NCBI GenBank assembly: GCA_001704765.1
Contig: MBFK01000009.1
Coordinates: forward strand, 160,418-224,417
Reading direction: 5' to 3'
DNA from: Sinorhizobium shofinae
GTDB lineage: Bacteria; Pseudomonadota; Alphaproteobacteria; Rhizobiales; Rhizobiaceae
DNA length: 64,000 nt
The notes beneath the pieces were generated by a model that made no database searches, was not told where the DNA came from, and saw only the letters and a list, made by a program, of their open reading frames with translations. Positions 16,942 to 26,245 of this stretch are shown in pieces; within the stretch, counting starts at the first letter, position 1; each line of letters starts with the position of its first letter. Both the position numbers and the translations under genes were made by a program.

Positions 16942-17715
16942 CTACTTCGAGACGTCGGCGCCGAAATATTTCTGCGAGATCTTCTCATAGGTGCCGTCGG
17001 CCTTGATCTCGGCCAGCGCCTTGTTGATCGCGGCCAGCAGTTCCGGCTCGTCCTTACGGAGGATGATGCCGGAATAGTCGGCGTCGGGCTTTTCGGCAGC
17101 GATCTTCACGTTGGCGTCCGGCTTCTGCTTCTTGAAGTCGAGGAAGGACAGGCTGTCGTTGATCGTCGCATCGGCGCGGCCGGTCAAGACGAGCTGGATC
17201 GACTGGTCGAATCCGTCGGTGCCGACAAGCTCGGCGCCGGAGGCTTCAGCAAGCCTGCCGAAGTTGCTGGTCAGCGACTGGGCGGACTTCTTGCCCTTGA
17301 GATCGGCGAAGTCCTTGATCTCCTCGTTGTCGCCCTTGACGATCAGCACCGCCTTGGAGGCGATATAGGGCTCGGAGAAATCATATTTCTTCTTGCGTTC
17401 CTCGGTAATACCGACCTGGTTGATGACGGTGTCGTAGCGGTTGGCATCGAGGCCGGCGATCAGGCCATCCCACTTGCCTTCCAGGAACTCGGCCTTGACG
17501 CCGAGACGCTTGGCGACTTCCTGGCCGATCTCCACGTCGAAACCGACGAGCGCGCCGTTCACATCATGATACGTGAAGGGGGCGTAGGTGCCCTCGGTGC
17601 CGATCTTCAGCACGCCGGCCGATTTGATCTCATCGAGGTTCGACCCCGCGTCGGCCGGCGCAAAGGCGGCAAGTTGCAGAAGGGCGGCAGCGAAAAGTGT
17701 CGGAAGGAGTTTCAT
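16942..17715 (-). CDS. Polar amino-acid (probably cystine) periplasmic binding protein, TcyJ/FliY-like
   Basis: A 257-residue secreted protein: signal peptide of about 23 residues (cleavage after PADA), then the bacterial SBP family 3 fold. GTEGTYAPFTYHDVNGALVG, KWDGLIAGLDANRYDTVINQ and ERKKKYDFSEPYIAS parallel E. coli FliY/TcyJ, the L-cystine-binding protein. Cystine is thus the best guess; another polar amino acid is possible. It is the first gene of the operon, with a divergent 260-base promoter region shared with a DeoR regulator. Confidence 0.88.
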   Translation of the reverse strand: MKLLPTLFAAALLQLAAFAPADAGSNLDEIKSAGVLKIGTEGTYAPFTYHDVNGALVGFDVEIGQEVAKRLGVKAEFLEGKWDGLIAGLDANRYDTVINQVGITEERKKKYDFSEPYIASKAVLIVKGDNEEIKDFADLKGKKSAQSLTSNFGRLAEASGAELVGTDGFDQSIQLVLTGRADATINDSLSFLDFKKQKPDANVKIAAEKPDADYSGIILRKDEPELLAAINKALAEIKADGTYEKISQKYFGADVSK

Positions 17716-17954
17716 TGTCTTGTTTCCATCTTTCTGTTCTCCGGCCCGTCATCCGGATTGCGGCGAGACTCGCATAAATTCTAAGCCGCCTGAGCGCATA
17801 AAAGACCAATTCTCGGCTGTTTTGATAGAATATTTTCTCAAGCAAACCGTACCCCATCGGAACGGCTGGCAATAAAACCTCCAGCCGGCGGACCTGTTCC
17901 CATCGATCCAAGGTTGAAATTGCCGTGCGAGGGTGCTATTCACGTTTTCATCGA

Positions 17955-17980
17955 TTTATGCACGTTTATGCACGATTATG
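17955..17980. promoter_or_regulatory. Tandem 10-bp direct repeats before the deoR gene
   Basis: TTTATGCACG occurs twice head to tail (17955-17964, 17965-17974), followed by the partial copy ATTATG that contains the deoR start codon. A one-helical-turn period next to a DeoR-family gene suggests an autoregulatory operator. Confidence 0.45.
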
Positions 17981-18766
17981 AAGATGTCGACCGAGCTGCT
18001 GCTGCGCGAAAGAAAATCCCTGATCCAGGACCGCCTGAGGACCGATGGCCGTGTTCTCGCTGCCGATCTGGCGCGCGAGTTCAACGTCTCCGAAGACACG
18101 ATCCGGCGCGACCTGCGCGAAATGGCCGCGGCAGGCCTCTGCGAGCGCGTCTATGGCGGCGCCCTGCCAATCGCTCCGGATGCGGGCTCCTTGAGCGAGC
18201 GCGCGACGCTCGCCCCGGGGCGCAAGGCGGCGCTGGCGCGGGCAGCGGTCGGCTTCATTCAACCCGGCATGACGGTGTTTCTCGATGCGGGCTCGACCAA
18301 TCTGGCGATCGCCCGGGCGATCGCCCCGGATCTGTCGGCAACGATCGTCACCAACACGCCGCTGATCGCCTCCGCCTTGATGGAGAAGCCGGGCCTTGAC
18401 CTCATCCTGATAGGCGGCCCGCTCGACCGGGCCGTCGGCGCGGCGGTCGGGGCAAGGGCACAGCGCGACGTGGAGTTGCTGAGGCCCGACCTCTGCGTCC
18501 TTGGGACTTGCGGCGCCGACGCTGAAGCGGGGCTCACGGCCTTCCACTTTGAGGACGCGGAATTCAAGCGACTGATCGCCTCGCGTAGCCGCTCGGTGCT
18601 CGCCGCCATCACGAGCGATAAGCTCGGCACTGCCGCTCCGCACACCGTGATCGGCATCGACGCCGCTTCTACGCTGATCCTTGAGGCGAATGCGCCGGAG
18701 GCTCAGATCGCCGCGTTCACCGCGCACGGGTCGAGCGTCGTTCTGGCGGGGGAGTGCGCCGGATGA
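17978..18766 (+). CDS. DeoR-family transcriptional regulator
   Basis: A 262-residue repressor: N-terminal DeoR HTH (ERKSLIQDRLRTDGRVLAAD, then FNVSEDTIRRDLREMAAAGL, ERVYGGAL) and a C-terminal sugar-phosphate-sensing domain with VFLDAGSTNLAIA and the DLCVLGTCGAD block. DeoR proteins usually sense phosphorylated sugars, but no sugar kinase or transporter accompanies it; the next genes are a VOC protein and an MFS carrier. ATG 17978 was chosen because the HTH begins soon after; an earlier ATG at 17933 is open too. The stop overlaps the VOC start. Confidence 0.88.
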   Translation: MKMSTELLLRERKSLIQDRLRTDGRVLAADLAREFNVSEDTIRRDLREMAAAGLCERVYGGALPIAPDAGSLSERATLAPGRKAALARAAVGFIQPGMTVFLDAGSTNLAIARAIAPDLSATIVTNTPLIASALMEKPGLDLILIGGPLDRAVGAAVGARAQRDVELLRPDLCVLGTCGADAEAGLTAFHFEDAEFKRLIASRSRSVLAAITSDKLGTAAPHTVIGIDAASTLILEANAPEAQIAAFTAHGSSVVLAGECAG

Positions 18767-19149
18767 GCATCGCGCATGTCGCCCTCTGGACCAAGGATCT
18801 CGAGCGAATTGCGGCCTTCTGGGTCGAATTCCTCGGCGCCGATGCCGGCCCGGTCTACGAAAGTCGGCGTCGTCCCGGTTTCCGTTCGCGCTTCCTGACC
18901 GTCGGCGCCGGACCGTCGATCGAGGTCATGGAGGGGCCGTGGCTGGAGCCGCATGACGACGCGACGGTGGAGCGCGCTGGCTACGCGCACATCGCCCTTT
19001 CCCTGGGCAGTGGCGAGGCCGTGGACGACATAGCCGCGCGGGCCGCCCAGCAGGGCCTGCTTGTATCCGGAGCCAGGTGGACGGGGGACGGTTTCTACGA
19101 AGCCGTGATCCGCGACCCGGACGGCAATCTTATCGAATTCACCATTTGA
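18763..19149 (+). CDS. VOC-superfamily (glyoxalase/bleomycin-resistance fold) protein
   Basis: A 128-residue protein with two beta-alpha-beta-beta-beta units of the vicinal-oxygen-chelate fold: IAHVALWTKDLERIAAFWVE at the start, GYAHIALSLG in the middle, FYEAVIRDPDGNLIEFTI at the end. Likely metal ligands are the His of IAHVAL, the His of YAHIAL and the Glu of LIEF. The substrate is unknown. The ATG overlaps the deoR stop (ATGA) and GGGGGAG lies upstream, so it is coupled to deoR. Confidence 0.82.
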   Translation: MSIAHVALWTKDLERIAAFWVEFLGADAGPVYESRRRPGFRSRFLTVGAGPSIEVMEGPWLEPHDDATVERAGYAHIALSLGSGEAVDDIAARAAQQGLLVSGARWTGDGFYEAVIRDPDGNLIEFTI

Positions 19150-19177
19150 GCCGGGACCGGCAAACAGGAAGATCAAA

Positions 19178-20371
19178 ATGGATCAGCGCACAGAGACCGC
19201 CCCAAAGGCCGCAGTCCGGCAGGGCTATATGTCGAAGAACCGGCTCGCCGTCTCCCTCCTGTTCCTGATGAACGGCTTCGTCACCGGAAGCTGGGCGCCG
19301 AAAATCCCCGAATTCAAGGACCGGCTGGGGATCGGCGAGAGCGTGCTCGGGCTGCTGATCCTGGTGTTCGGAGTCGGATCGCTGGTGCTGATGCCGATCG
19401 CCGGCGGCTACATTGCCCGCATCGGCTCTGAAAAGGTGGCCAAGGCCACGGCGATCATCCTCTCGCCCCTGCTCCTCGTCCTGACGCTCTTGCCGAACAT
19501 CTGGACGGCGGCGATCGGCATGTTCCTGCTCGGCGGCTTCGTCGGCGCCATGGACGTCGCGATGAACGCCAATGCCGTCGAGGTCGAGAAATCGATGCGC
19601 CGCGCTATCATGTCCTCCTGCCACGCCTATTGGAGCCTCGGCGGGCTGATCGGCGCCGGCATCGGCGGCTTCCTGATGGCGCGCGTCGGCGTGCTGCCGC
19701 ATGCGATCCTGGTGACCGGCCTTTGCGCCGCGATCCTTGCGGCTGCCTGGCCGATGATCCTCGCCGATAAGCCTCACCCGGCGGCCGCGAAAGAGAAGTT
19801 GCGCCTGCCGATGACGCCATTGCCCTGGCTGGTGGGCCTGATGGCGCTGTTCTCGATGGTGCCTGAAGGGGCCGTGCTCGACTGGGGGGCGCTCTATCTC
19901 CGCAATGAACTCGGCGCCTCGGTCGAGCTCTCGGGATTCGGCTTTGCCGCCTTCTCGGCGACCATGGCGGCGATGCGTTTTGCCGGCGATCATGTGCGTG
20001 ATCGCTTCGGCGCCACTACGACGCTGCGCGTTTGCACGATTACGGCCCTCATCGGCATGGTCTTAGCGGGGCTCGCGCCAAATGCGGCCCTCGCGGTTCT
20101 CGGTTTTGCCGTGGCCGGCATCGGCATCTCGAACATGGTGCCGATCGCCTTCTCGGCCGGCGGCAACATGCCCGGCCTGCAGCCCGGTATCGGACTCGCG
20201 GTCGCGACGACCATGGGCTATTCCGGCATGCTGTTTGCGCCGTCGCTGATCGGCTTCATTGCCGAGCATAGCGGATTTGCGGTCGTTTTCGCATCGCTGC
20301 CGGTTCTCTTCGTCGTTGTGCTTCTCCTGTCGCACCACGCCGTCCATGCGGATCAGGGCAAGGAGCACTGA
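19178..20371 (+). CDS. MFS transporter (YbjJ-like)
   Basis: A 397-residue, roughly twelve-helix major facilitator. SWAPKIPEFKDRLGIGESVLG after the first helix, the MDVAMNANAVEVEK stretch after helix 4 and a repeated VLGFAVAGIGISNMVP in the second half are typical of the YbjJ/FucP-related subfamily. The substrate is not predictable. AGGAAGA precedes the ATG. It lies 28 bases after the VOC gene and is probably the third gene of the deoR operon. Confidence 0.85.
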   Translation: MDQRTETAPKAAVRQGYMSKNRLAVSLLFLMNGFVTGSWAPKIPEFKDRLGIGESVLGLLILVFGVGSLVLMPIAGGYIARIGSEKVAKATAIILSPLLLVLTLLPNIWTAAIGMFLLGGFVGAMDVAMNANAVEVEKSMRRAIMSSCHAYWSLGGLIGAGIGGFLMARVGVLPHAILVTGLCAAILAAAWPMILADKPHPAAAKEKLRLPMTPLPWLVGLMALFSMVPEGAVLDWGALYLRNELGASVELSGFGFAAFSATMAAMRFAGDHVRDRFGATTTLRVCTITALIGMVLAGLAPNAALAVLGFAVAGIGISNMVPIAFSAGGNMPGLQPGIGLAVATTMGYSGMLFAPSLIGFIAEHSGFAVVFASLPVLFVVVLLLSHHAVHADQGKEH

Positions 20372-20489
20372 CAGCGGCGTGCCATCAATTCGCCGTCAGA
20401 ACGTGATGTTGCCGTTGACAAGCAAGCTTTCCTCCGCCACCTGAAAGGCGAAAGCTCGAGCGGTTCTCCCTCCGTTTTCCGCTCCGACA

Positions 20490-20548
20490 GCAGCTCAAAG
20501 TGTTACAGCGCGATCTTTGCGCGCCCGGAAAGGCGCACGGCGCTGTAA
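20490..20548. repeat. Intergenic repeat, family A divergent copy
   Basis: CAGCTCAAAGTGTTACAGCG, then a CTTTGCGCG / GGCGCACGGCGCTGTAAA stem arm. It keeps the layout of the family A copy at 36522-36577 (CAGCAATTCAAAGTGCTACA ... CGCACCGCGCTGTAG) with many changes. It lies just ahead of ispG. Confidence 0.55.
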
Positions 20549-20570
20549 AGGGACCCAAGAAGAGGCCTTC

Positions 20571-21824
20571 ATGTCTTCTGCCTTCGATTTCGAGCCAAAG
20601 CCGCGCCGCGCCTCGGTCGCCGTCGATGTCGGCGGCGTGATCGTCGGCGGCGGTGCGCCGGTCGTCATCCAGTCGATGACGAACACGGACACGGCCGACA
20701 TCGATCAGACCGTTGCGCAGGTCGCGGCACTCCACAAGGCGGGCTCCGAACTGGTGCGGATCACCGTTGATCGCGACGAAAGCGCTGCGGCCGTACCGAA
20801 GATCCGCGAACGGCTGCTGCGCCTCGGCATGGACGTGCCGCTCGTCGGCGACTTCCACTATATCGGCCACAAGCTGCTTGCCGATCATCCGGCCTGCGCC
20901 GAGGCGCTCGCGAAATACCGCATCAATCCCGGCAATGTCGGCTTCAAGGACAAGAAGGACAAGCAGTTCGCCGAGATCATCGAGATGGCGATCCGCTACG
21001 ACAAGCCGGTGCGCATCGGGGTGAACTGGGGCTCGCTCGACCAGGAACTCCTGACGCGGCTGATGGACGAAAACCAGGCCAATGGCTCGCCGCTGACGGC
21101 GCAACAGGTGACGCGCGAGACGATCGTGCAGTCGGCGCTCCTTTCGGCGGAGCTTGCCGAGGAACTGGGTCTGCCGCGCAACCGCATCATTCTCTCCGCC
21201 AAGGTTTCAGGCGTCCAGGATCTGATCGCCGTCTACGCGATGCTTGCCGCCCGTTCCGACCATGCGCTGCATCTCGGGCTTACCGAGGCCGGCATGGGGA
21301 CGAAGGGTATCGTCGCTTCCTCGGCTTCGCTTGGCATCCTGATGCAGCAGGGCATTGGCGACACGATCCGCATTTCGCTGACGCCGGAGCCCGGCGGCGA
21401 CCGCACCCGCGAGGTACAGGTGGCGCAGGAGCTCTTGCAGGTCATGGGCTTCCGCCAGTTCATCCCCGTCGTCGCCGCCTGTCCCGGTTGCGGCCGCACC
21501 ACCTCCACCGTCTTCCAGGAACTTGCCCAGAAGATCCAGGAGGACATCCGCGCCAGCATGCCGACCTGGCGCGAGAAATATCCGGGCGTTGAGGCGCTCA
21601 AGGTCGCCGTCATGGGCTGCATCGTCAACGGCCCTGGCGAGAGCAAGCATGCCGATATCGGCATTTCGCTCCCCGGCACGGGTGAGATGCCGGCCGCGCC
21701 CGTCTTCATCGACGGCCAGAAGGCAATGACGCTCCGCGGCCCAAAGATCGCCGAGGAATTCCAGCTTCTCGTCGCCGACTATATTGAAAAGCGCTTCGGC
21801 CGCGGCCAGGCGGCCGCGGAATAA
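20571..21824 (+). CDS. ispG: 4-hydroxy-3-methylbut-2-enyl diphosphate synthase (flavodoxin)
   Basis: A 417-residue IspG/GcpE, the 4Fe-4S enzyme of the MEP isoprenoid pathway that reductively converts methylerythritol cyclodiphosphate to [24 protein letters not shown] opens the TIM barrel; [10 protein letters not shown] and a later [19 protein letters not shown] supply the three cluster cysteines. ATG 20571 is supported by AAGAAGAGG upstream; the longer open frame would start within a repeat. ispA, which uses the pathway product, lies a gene away on the other strand. Confidence 0.97.
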   Translation: MSSAFDFEPKPRRASVAVDVGGVIVGGGAPVVIQSMTNTDTADIDQTVAQVAALHKAGSELVRITVDRDESAAAVPKIRERLLRLGMDVPLVGDFHYIGHKLLADHPACAEALAKYRINPGNVGFKDKKDKQFAEIIEMAIRYDKPVRIGVNWGSLDQELLTRLMDENQANGSPLTAQQVTRETIVQSALLSAELAEELGLPRNRIILSAKVSGVQDLIAVYAMLAARSDHALHLGLTEAGMGTKGIVASSASLGILMQQGIGDTIRISLTPEPGGDRTREVQVAQELLQVMGFRQFIPVVAACPGCGRTTSTVFQELAQKIQEDIRASMPTWREKYPGVEALKVAVMGCIVNGPGESKHADIGISLPGTGEMPAAPVFIDGQKAMTLRGPKIAEEFQLLVADYIEKRFGRGQAAAE

Positions 21825-21832
21825 CGCAAGCG

Positions 21833-22888
21833 TCAGAGAATCTCGTCGAGCGCCGAAATCAGCCTTGCGCATTCTTCGTCGGTGCCGATGGTGATGCGCA
21901 GGAAGTCCGAAATCCGCGGCTTGGCGAAATGGCGGACGATGACTGCGCGATCGCGCAGCTTTGCCGCGAGCACCTGGCCGGCATGATCCGGATGGCGGGC
22001 GAAGACGAAGTTCGCCTGCGACGGCAGGACCTCGAAGCCACGTTCTTCCAGTTCGCTCGTCAACCTCGCACGCGTGGCGATGATTTTGCCGCGCGTCGCC
22101 TCAAACCATGTGTTGTCCTTGATCGCGGCGGTCGCACCGGCCTGCGCGGCACGTCCGAGCGGATAGGAATTGAAACTGTCCTTGACCCGCTCCAGCGCCT
22201 CGATCAGCGGCCGCTGGCCGATCGCGAAGCCGACGCGCAAGCCCGCCAGAGCCCACGATTTGGAGAAGGTCTGAACGACCAGCAGGTTGTCGTATTTCGG
22301 AACGAGCGCGGTCGCGGATTCGCCGCCGAAGTCGATATAGGCCTCGTCGATCACCACCGGCTGGTCGGGATGTTCGGCGACCAGCCTGTCGATCTCGCCA
22401 AGCCGCAGGCCAATGCCGGTCGGCGCATTGGGATTGGGCAGGATGATCGCGCCGCAGGATCGGCGGTAGTCGGCGATGTCGATGCGGAATGCGGTATTGA
22501 GCGGCACTTCGATCGCCTCGATGCCGAAAAGCCCCGCATAGGTCGGATAGAAGCTGTAGGAAATATCCGGATAGAGCAGGGGTTCGTCGTGCTTCAGCAG
22601 TGCGGCGAAGGCGTGAGCCAGCACCTCGTCGGAACCATTGCCGACGAAGACCTCCCCGGCCGAGATGCCATATCTTGCGGCGATCGCCTCCCTCAGGCCC
22701 AACGCGACCGGATCCGGATAGAGCCTGAGGTCGGCGCTTGCCGCCGCCCGGATTGCTTCGAGCGCCTGTTCCGAGGGGCCATAGGGGCTCTCATTGGTGT
22801 TGAGCTTGACGAGATTCGCCATGCGCGGCTGTTCGCCCGGAACATAGGGCGTCAGCTTGGAAACGATCGGCGACCAGAATTTGCTCAT
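21833..22888 (-). CDS. hisC: Histidinol-phosphate aminotransferase
   Basis: A 351-residue fold-type I PLP aminotransferase: [19 protein letters not shown] near the N-terminus, [39 protein letters not shown] and the PLP lysine in [19 protein letters not shown]. HisC interconverts imidazole-acetol phosphate and L-histidinol phosphate with glutamate; rhizobia often have several HisC paralogues, some acting on aromatic amino acids. ATG 22888 is preceded by AGGAA. It begins four bases after ispA ends, so the two are co-transcribed. Confidence 0.9.
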   Translation of the reverse strand: MSKFWSPIVSKLTPYVPGEQPRMANLVKLNTNESPYGPSEQALEAIRAAASADLRLYPDPVALGLREAIAARYGISAGEVFVGNGSDEVLAHAFAALLKHDEPLLYPDISYSFYPTYAGLFGIEAIEVPLNTAFRIDIADYRRSCGAIILPNPNAPTGIGLRLGEIDRLVAEHPDQPVVIDEAYIDFGGESATALVPKYDNLLVVQTFSKSWALAGLRVGFAIGQRPLIEALERVKDSFNSYPLGRAAQAGATAAIKDNTWFEATRGKIIATRARLTSELEERGFEVLPSQANFVFARHPDHAGQVLAAKLRDRAVIVRHFAKPRISDFLRITIGTDEECARLISALDEIL

Positions 22889-22892
22889 GAGC

Positions 22893-23807
22893 TCAGTTCC
22901 TGCGATTGGCGATGAAGCGGGCGGTTTCGACAAGAACGGCCGAACGGGTGCCGTAGGGTGCCAGCAGCTCTTCGGCCTCCGTCACCAGCTTTTCGAGCTC
23001 GCGCTCGGCCCAGGACTGGCCATGAAGGGCGACGAGCGTGCCCTTGCCGCGGGCGGCGTCCTTGCCGGTGGCCTTGCCCATGACCTCGGCGTCGGCGGTG
23101 AGGTCGAGAAGATCGTCGGCAAGCTGGAAGGCAAGGCCGACCTTCTCGCCGAAGGCGCGCATCCGCCGGCGATCCTCGGCACGCGCGTCGGCGATGATCG
23201 CGCCCGCCTCGCAGGCGAAGCGGAGGAGGGCGCCGGTCTTCATCGCCTGCAGCGTGACGATGCCCGCCTCGTCCGGCGCCGCCTTCTCGGCGGCGAGGTC
23301 GAGCGCCTGCCCGCCGGCCATGCCGCCATGGCCGGCGGCGCGCGCAAGCGCCAGCACAAGCGCCATCTTCTGGCCGTCGGCAAGCGGCGTTTCCGGCGCG
23401 GCGACGATGTCGAAGGCGAAGGTCAGCAGGCTGTCGCCGGCGAGAATCGCGGTCGCCTCGTCAAAGGCAATGTGTACCGTCGGCTGCCCGCGCCGGAGGT
23501 CGTCGTCGTCCATTGCCGGCAGGTCGTCGTGGACGAGCGAATAGCAATGCACGCATTCGAGTGCTGCGCCGATCCGTAGGGCCGCATCGGCGCTGCCGCC
23601 GAGAAGGGCGGTGCTTTCGGCGACCAGGAAGGGACGCAGCCGCTTTCCGCCGTTGAGCACGCCATGGCGCATGGCGTCGAGCAGCTGCGTCGGGCGGGCG
23701 ATCTCGTCCGCTTGAGCGGCGGGCCCGAGGAGGCTCGAGAGCAGGCTCTCGACTGCCAACGCCGCGGCCTTGAGGCGTTCCGGAAAAAATGATGTCTCGT
23801 CTTGCAT
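22893..23807 (-). CDS. ispA: Farnesyl/geranyl(geranyl) diphosphate synthase
   Basis: A 304-residue short-chain trans-prenyl transferase. The first Asp-rich motif is in [20 protein letters not shown] and the second in [22 protein letters not shown] binds the diphosphate. It condenses DMAPP/GPP with IPP to farnesyl diphosphate, the precursor of undecaprenyl carriers, quinones and hopanoids. ATG 23807 was chosen at [12 protein letters not shown] with AAAGAG upstream. It is first in an operon with hisC. Confidence 0.94.
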   Translation of the reverse strand: MQDETSFFPERLKAAALAVESLLSSLLGPAAQADEIARPTQLLDAMRHGVLNGGKRLRPFLVAESTALLGGSADAALRIGAALECVHCYSLVHDDLPAMDDDDLRRGQPTVHIAFDEATAILAGDSLLTFAFDIVAAPETPLADGQKMALVLALARAAGHGGMAGGQALDLAAEKAAPDEAGIVTLQAMKTGALLRFACEAGAIIADARAEDRRRMRAFGEKVGLAFQLADDLLDLTADAEVMGKATGKDAARGKGTLVALHGQSWAERELEKLVTEAEELLAPYGTRSAVLVETARFIANRRN

Positions 23808-23955
23808 GAGAGGCTCTTTGGCACGTGGGAGAGCCGCTTTCAACGGCCTTTTGCGTCGCGGTTCCTGCGTTTAGTTCGGGATGAGTGCACAGGCGCCCTT
23901 GTCTTTTGTGAGAAAGGCCGTTCAACTTTCGCGATCCATGAAATAAGAGTGGGGA

Positions 23956-24729
23956 ATGGACAGAGGGGTGGACAGTCAGGCCGTGGACATCGTTCCGGAA
24001 GAACGCCAGGAGGGCGAGTTGCCCGCCGGCCGCTGGTCCGCTCTGCGCCGCACGTGGCGAACGCGGCGCCAGCGTCTCGTTCTCGCGGCGCTTTCCATTC
24101 TCCTGCTGCCCTATCTGCTGATCGTCGTCTACCTGCTCGGTTTCATCCATCCCGTATCGACATTGATGCTGCGCGACCTCGTGCTGCTGCGCGGCTATGA
24201 GCGGCAATGGGTGGAGTTCGACGATATCGCCCCGGTCCTCGTCCAGTCGGTGATGATGTCCGAGGACGGCCAGTTCTGCGCCCATAACGGGGTCGACTGG
24301 ACGCAGATGCGCGGCGTCGTCGAGGACGCCCTGGATGGCGAGCAGACGCGCGGCGCGAGCACGATCCCGATGCAGACCGTCAAGAACCTGTTTCTCTGGA
24401 ACGGGCGCTCCTTCATTCGAAAGGGAATGGAGCTGCCGCTCGCCGTCGTCGCCGATCTCGTCTGGAGCAAGCGGCGCATGATGGAAATCTACCTGAACGT
24501 CGCCGAATGGGGCGACGGCATCTACGGCATCGAAGCCGCCGCACGGCATCATTTCGGGGTTTCCGCCACGAAGCTTTCGCGCCGCCAGGCCGCTCTCCTC
24601 GCCGTGTCGCTTCCCAATCCGATCGGCCGCAATGCCGGCAAGCCCGGACGGGGCCTCAGGCGCCTCGCCTCGGTGATCGAGCGTCGCGCCGGCCGCTCCG
24701 GCGGCTACATCACATGTCTTTATGATTGA
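23956..24729 (+). CDS. mtgA: Monofunctional peptidoglycan glycosyltransferase MtgA
   Basis: A 257-residue GT51 enzyme that polymerises lipid II into glycan strands. One transmembrane helix (about 40-62) anchors it in the inner membrane; then [14 protein letters not shown] with the catalytic Glu, [16 protein letters not shown] and [20 protein letters not shown] follow. No transpeptidase domain is present, as expected for MtgA. It is divergent from ispA. GTGGGGA precedes the ATG. Confidence 0.94.
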   Translation: MDRGVDSQAVDIVPEERQEGELPAGRWSALRRTWRTRRQRLVLAALSILLLPYLLIVVYLLGFIHPVSTLMLRDLVLLRGYERQWVEFDDIAPVLVQSVMMSEDGQFCAHNGVDWTQMRGVVEDALDGEQTRGASTIPMQTVKNLFLWNGRSFIRKGMELPLAVVADLVWSKRRMMEIYLNVAEWGDGIYGIEAAARHHFGVSATKLSRRQAALLAVSLPNPIGRNAGKPGRGLRRLASVIERRAGRSGGYITCLYD

Positions 24730-24787
24730 GATGAAGGCAATTCATTGGTCTTGCAGCCGGTGATGTGGCAAGTCTGCCGCCCGAGCC

Positions 24788-24840
24788 AGAGCGGGATAAG
24801 GAAAAGTGTGCGCGGTTTTCCGTCCGCATCCCGCTCTAAC
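24788..24840. repeat. Intergenic repeat, family C copy 1
   Basis: A 53-base element starting AGAGCGGGAT and ending ATCCCGCTCTAAC, with an inner GGAAAA/TTTTCC arm pair. It is nearly identical to 48446-48500. Both copies sit downstream of plus-strand genes. Confidence 0.75.
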
Positions 24841-24851
24841 CTTTTGGAATC

Positions 24852-24896
24852 GATCACGAAGATTTTGGGTCGGTCAGACCCAAAATCATCGTGATC
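24852..24896. repeat. 45-bp near-perfect palindrome upstream of gst
   Basis: Left arm 24852-24871 (GATCACGA, A, GATTTTGGGTC) pairs with right arm 24877-24896 around a five-base loop with one A:A mismatch. It ends 15 bases before the GST start codon and would form a very stable hairpin in a transcript. No T-tract follows, so it is more likely a repeat element than a terminator. Confidence 0.7.
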
Positions 24897-24911
24897 TAGG
24901 GGAAACAGATC

Positions 24912-25559
24912 ATGGCCAAGCTCGTTCTTTATGTCGGCAACAAGAATTATTCGTCCTGGTCGCTCCGGCCATGGCTAGCGCTCGAAGGCTGCGGTGTTCC
25001 GTTCGAAGACGTCGTCATTCCCTTCGACTTTCCGGCGGGCAATCCGCGGTTTCGCGAGATCTCGCCGACCGGACGCGTGCCAGTCCTCCACCATGGGGAA
25101 ATCCGCGTCTGGGAATCGCTGGCGATCATCGAATATGTGGCGGAGCTTTACCCGGAAGCGGGCCTCTGGCCGGAAAACCGCGAGGATCGTGCCCGTGCGC
25201 GCAGCTATTCGATGGAGATGCTTTCCGGCTTCCGGGCGCTGCGCGGCGCCTGCCCGATGAATATCCGCCGGCCGCGCAAGGCGATCACGCTTCCCGAAGG
25301 GGTCGCGGCCGACGTCGCGCGGATCGAAGAGATCTGGCGCGAGGCAATCGCCCGTTCCGGCGGACCGTTCCTTTTCGGCCGCTTCACCGCCGCCGACGCG
25401 ATGTTCGCCCCGGTCGTCAATCGCCTCGATGTCTACGAACTCACGACCGATACGGCAACGCTTGCCTATATGGAGGCCGTCAAGGCGCATCCGGCCTTCC
25501 GCAAATGGGAGGAAGCCGCAAGGGCCGAACCGTGGATCGTGCCGGAGGACGAGGCCTGA
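24912..25559 (+). CDS. Glutathione S-transferase family protein
   Basis: A 215-residue protein with an N-terminal thioredoxin-like domain (LVLYVGNKNYSSWSLRPWLA; FREISPTGRVPVLHHGEIRV carries the cis-Pro) and an all-helical C-terminal domain with the FLFGRFTAADAMFAPVVNRL N-capping motif. The SSWS in place of a Cys suggests a Ser-type active site. The substrate is unknown. GGGGAAA lies upstream, right after a long palindrome. Confidence 0.88.
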   Translation: MAKLVLYVGNKNYSSWSLRPWLALEGCGVPFEDVVIPFDFPAGNPRFREISPTGRVPVLHHGEIRVWESLAIIEYVAELYPEAGLWPENREDRARARSYSMEMLSGFRALRGACPMNIRRPRKAITLPEGVAADVARIEEIWREAIARSGGPFLFGRFTAADAMFAPVVNRLDVYELTTDTATLAYMEAVKAHPAFRKWEEAARAEPWIVPEDEA

Positions 25560-25737
25560 CGCTTTCAAGGGGGAGCAGACGTTTCCCTTGCTGCTCCGAG
25601 TCGAAAATTTGCGCACGGGGACTGGTCAAACCGCGGTCGGGCATGTATAAGCGCGCAAAATTTCCGAGATCGACATCTGTTTGACCCGGCCATTTTCGGC
25701 TGCTGAACAGTGTTTTGCCCAATAAGTGGAGAATGAA

Positions 25738-25923
25738 ATGGCTGTACCGAAAAGAAAAACGAGCCCGTCCAAGCGTGGCATGCGCCGTTCCGCTGACGCC
25801 CTCAAGGCTCCGACGTACATCGAAGACAAGAATTCCGGCGAGCTGCGCCGTCCGCACCACATCGACCTGAAGACCGGCATGTACCGCGGCCGTCAGGTCC
25901 TGACGCCGAAGGAAAGCGCATAA
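25738..25923 (+). CDS. rpmF: 50S ribosomal protein L32
   Basis: A 61-residue basic protein beginning [20 protein letters not shown], the L32 signature, with [12 protein letters not shown] near the end as in the longer alphaproteobacterial form. GGAGA lies six bases before the ATG. It is followed within 30 bases by a strong terminator, so it is the last or only gene of its transcript. Confidence 0.97.
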   Translation: MAVPKRKTSPSKRGMRRSADALKAPTYIEDKNSGELRRPHHIDLKTGMYRGRQVLTPKESA

Positions 25924-25950
25924 GCGCTCTTATGTGCTGATGAAGTTTGA

Positions 25951-25976
25951 AGGGTCGGCTCTGCCGGCCCTTTTTC
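25951..25976 (+). terminator. Rho-independent terminator of rpmF
   Basis: AGGGTCGGC (25951-25959) pairs with GCCGGCCCT (25963-25971) with a TCT loop and is followed by TTTTT. Confidence 0.85.
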
Positions 25977-25999
25977 TTGGTGCATAGGTTTGACGAAAT

Positions 26000-26240
26000 G
26001 CCCTTCCCCAACCGCCCCACAAGGGGGAGGGGGCTCCCTCGTCGCACCCTCGGACATGGCCGCGAGCCGCCGGCCAGACATCGAGGCGGGTACGACGTGA
26101 CGCTCGCAGGCCGCATCCCTCGCAGCGTGTTGTGTCGGCGCAGACGGACATGTCTGAAAGCCGCTACCGGTACGGGGAATTGAATTTGGGCGCGACGGTG
26201 GAGCCTGCGAGAGCCCCTCCCCCTTGTGGGGAGGGGAATT
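26000..26240. repeat. Composite intergenic element with terminal inverted repeats (family D)
   Basis: The left end (about 26001-26036, CCCCACAAGGGGGAGGGGGC) is the inverse of the right end (about 26208-26236, GCCCCTCCCCCTTGTGGGGA). About 170 bases without a convincing gene separate them. The same CCCTCCCC/TTGTGGGG core recurs at 46608-46653. This is the layout of rhizobial intergenic mosaic elements. It fills the gap between the convergent rpmF and phaR. Confidence 0.65.
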
Positions 26241-26245
26241 TCCAG

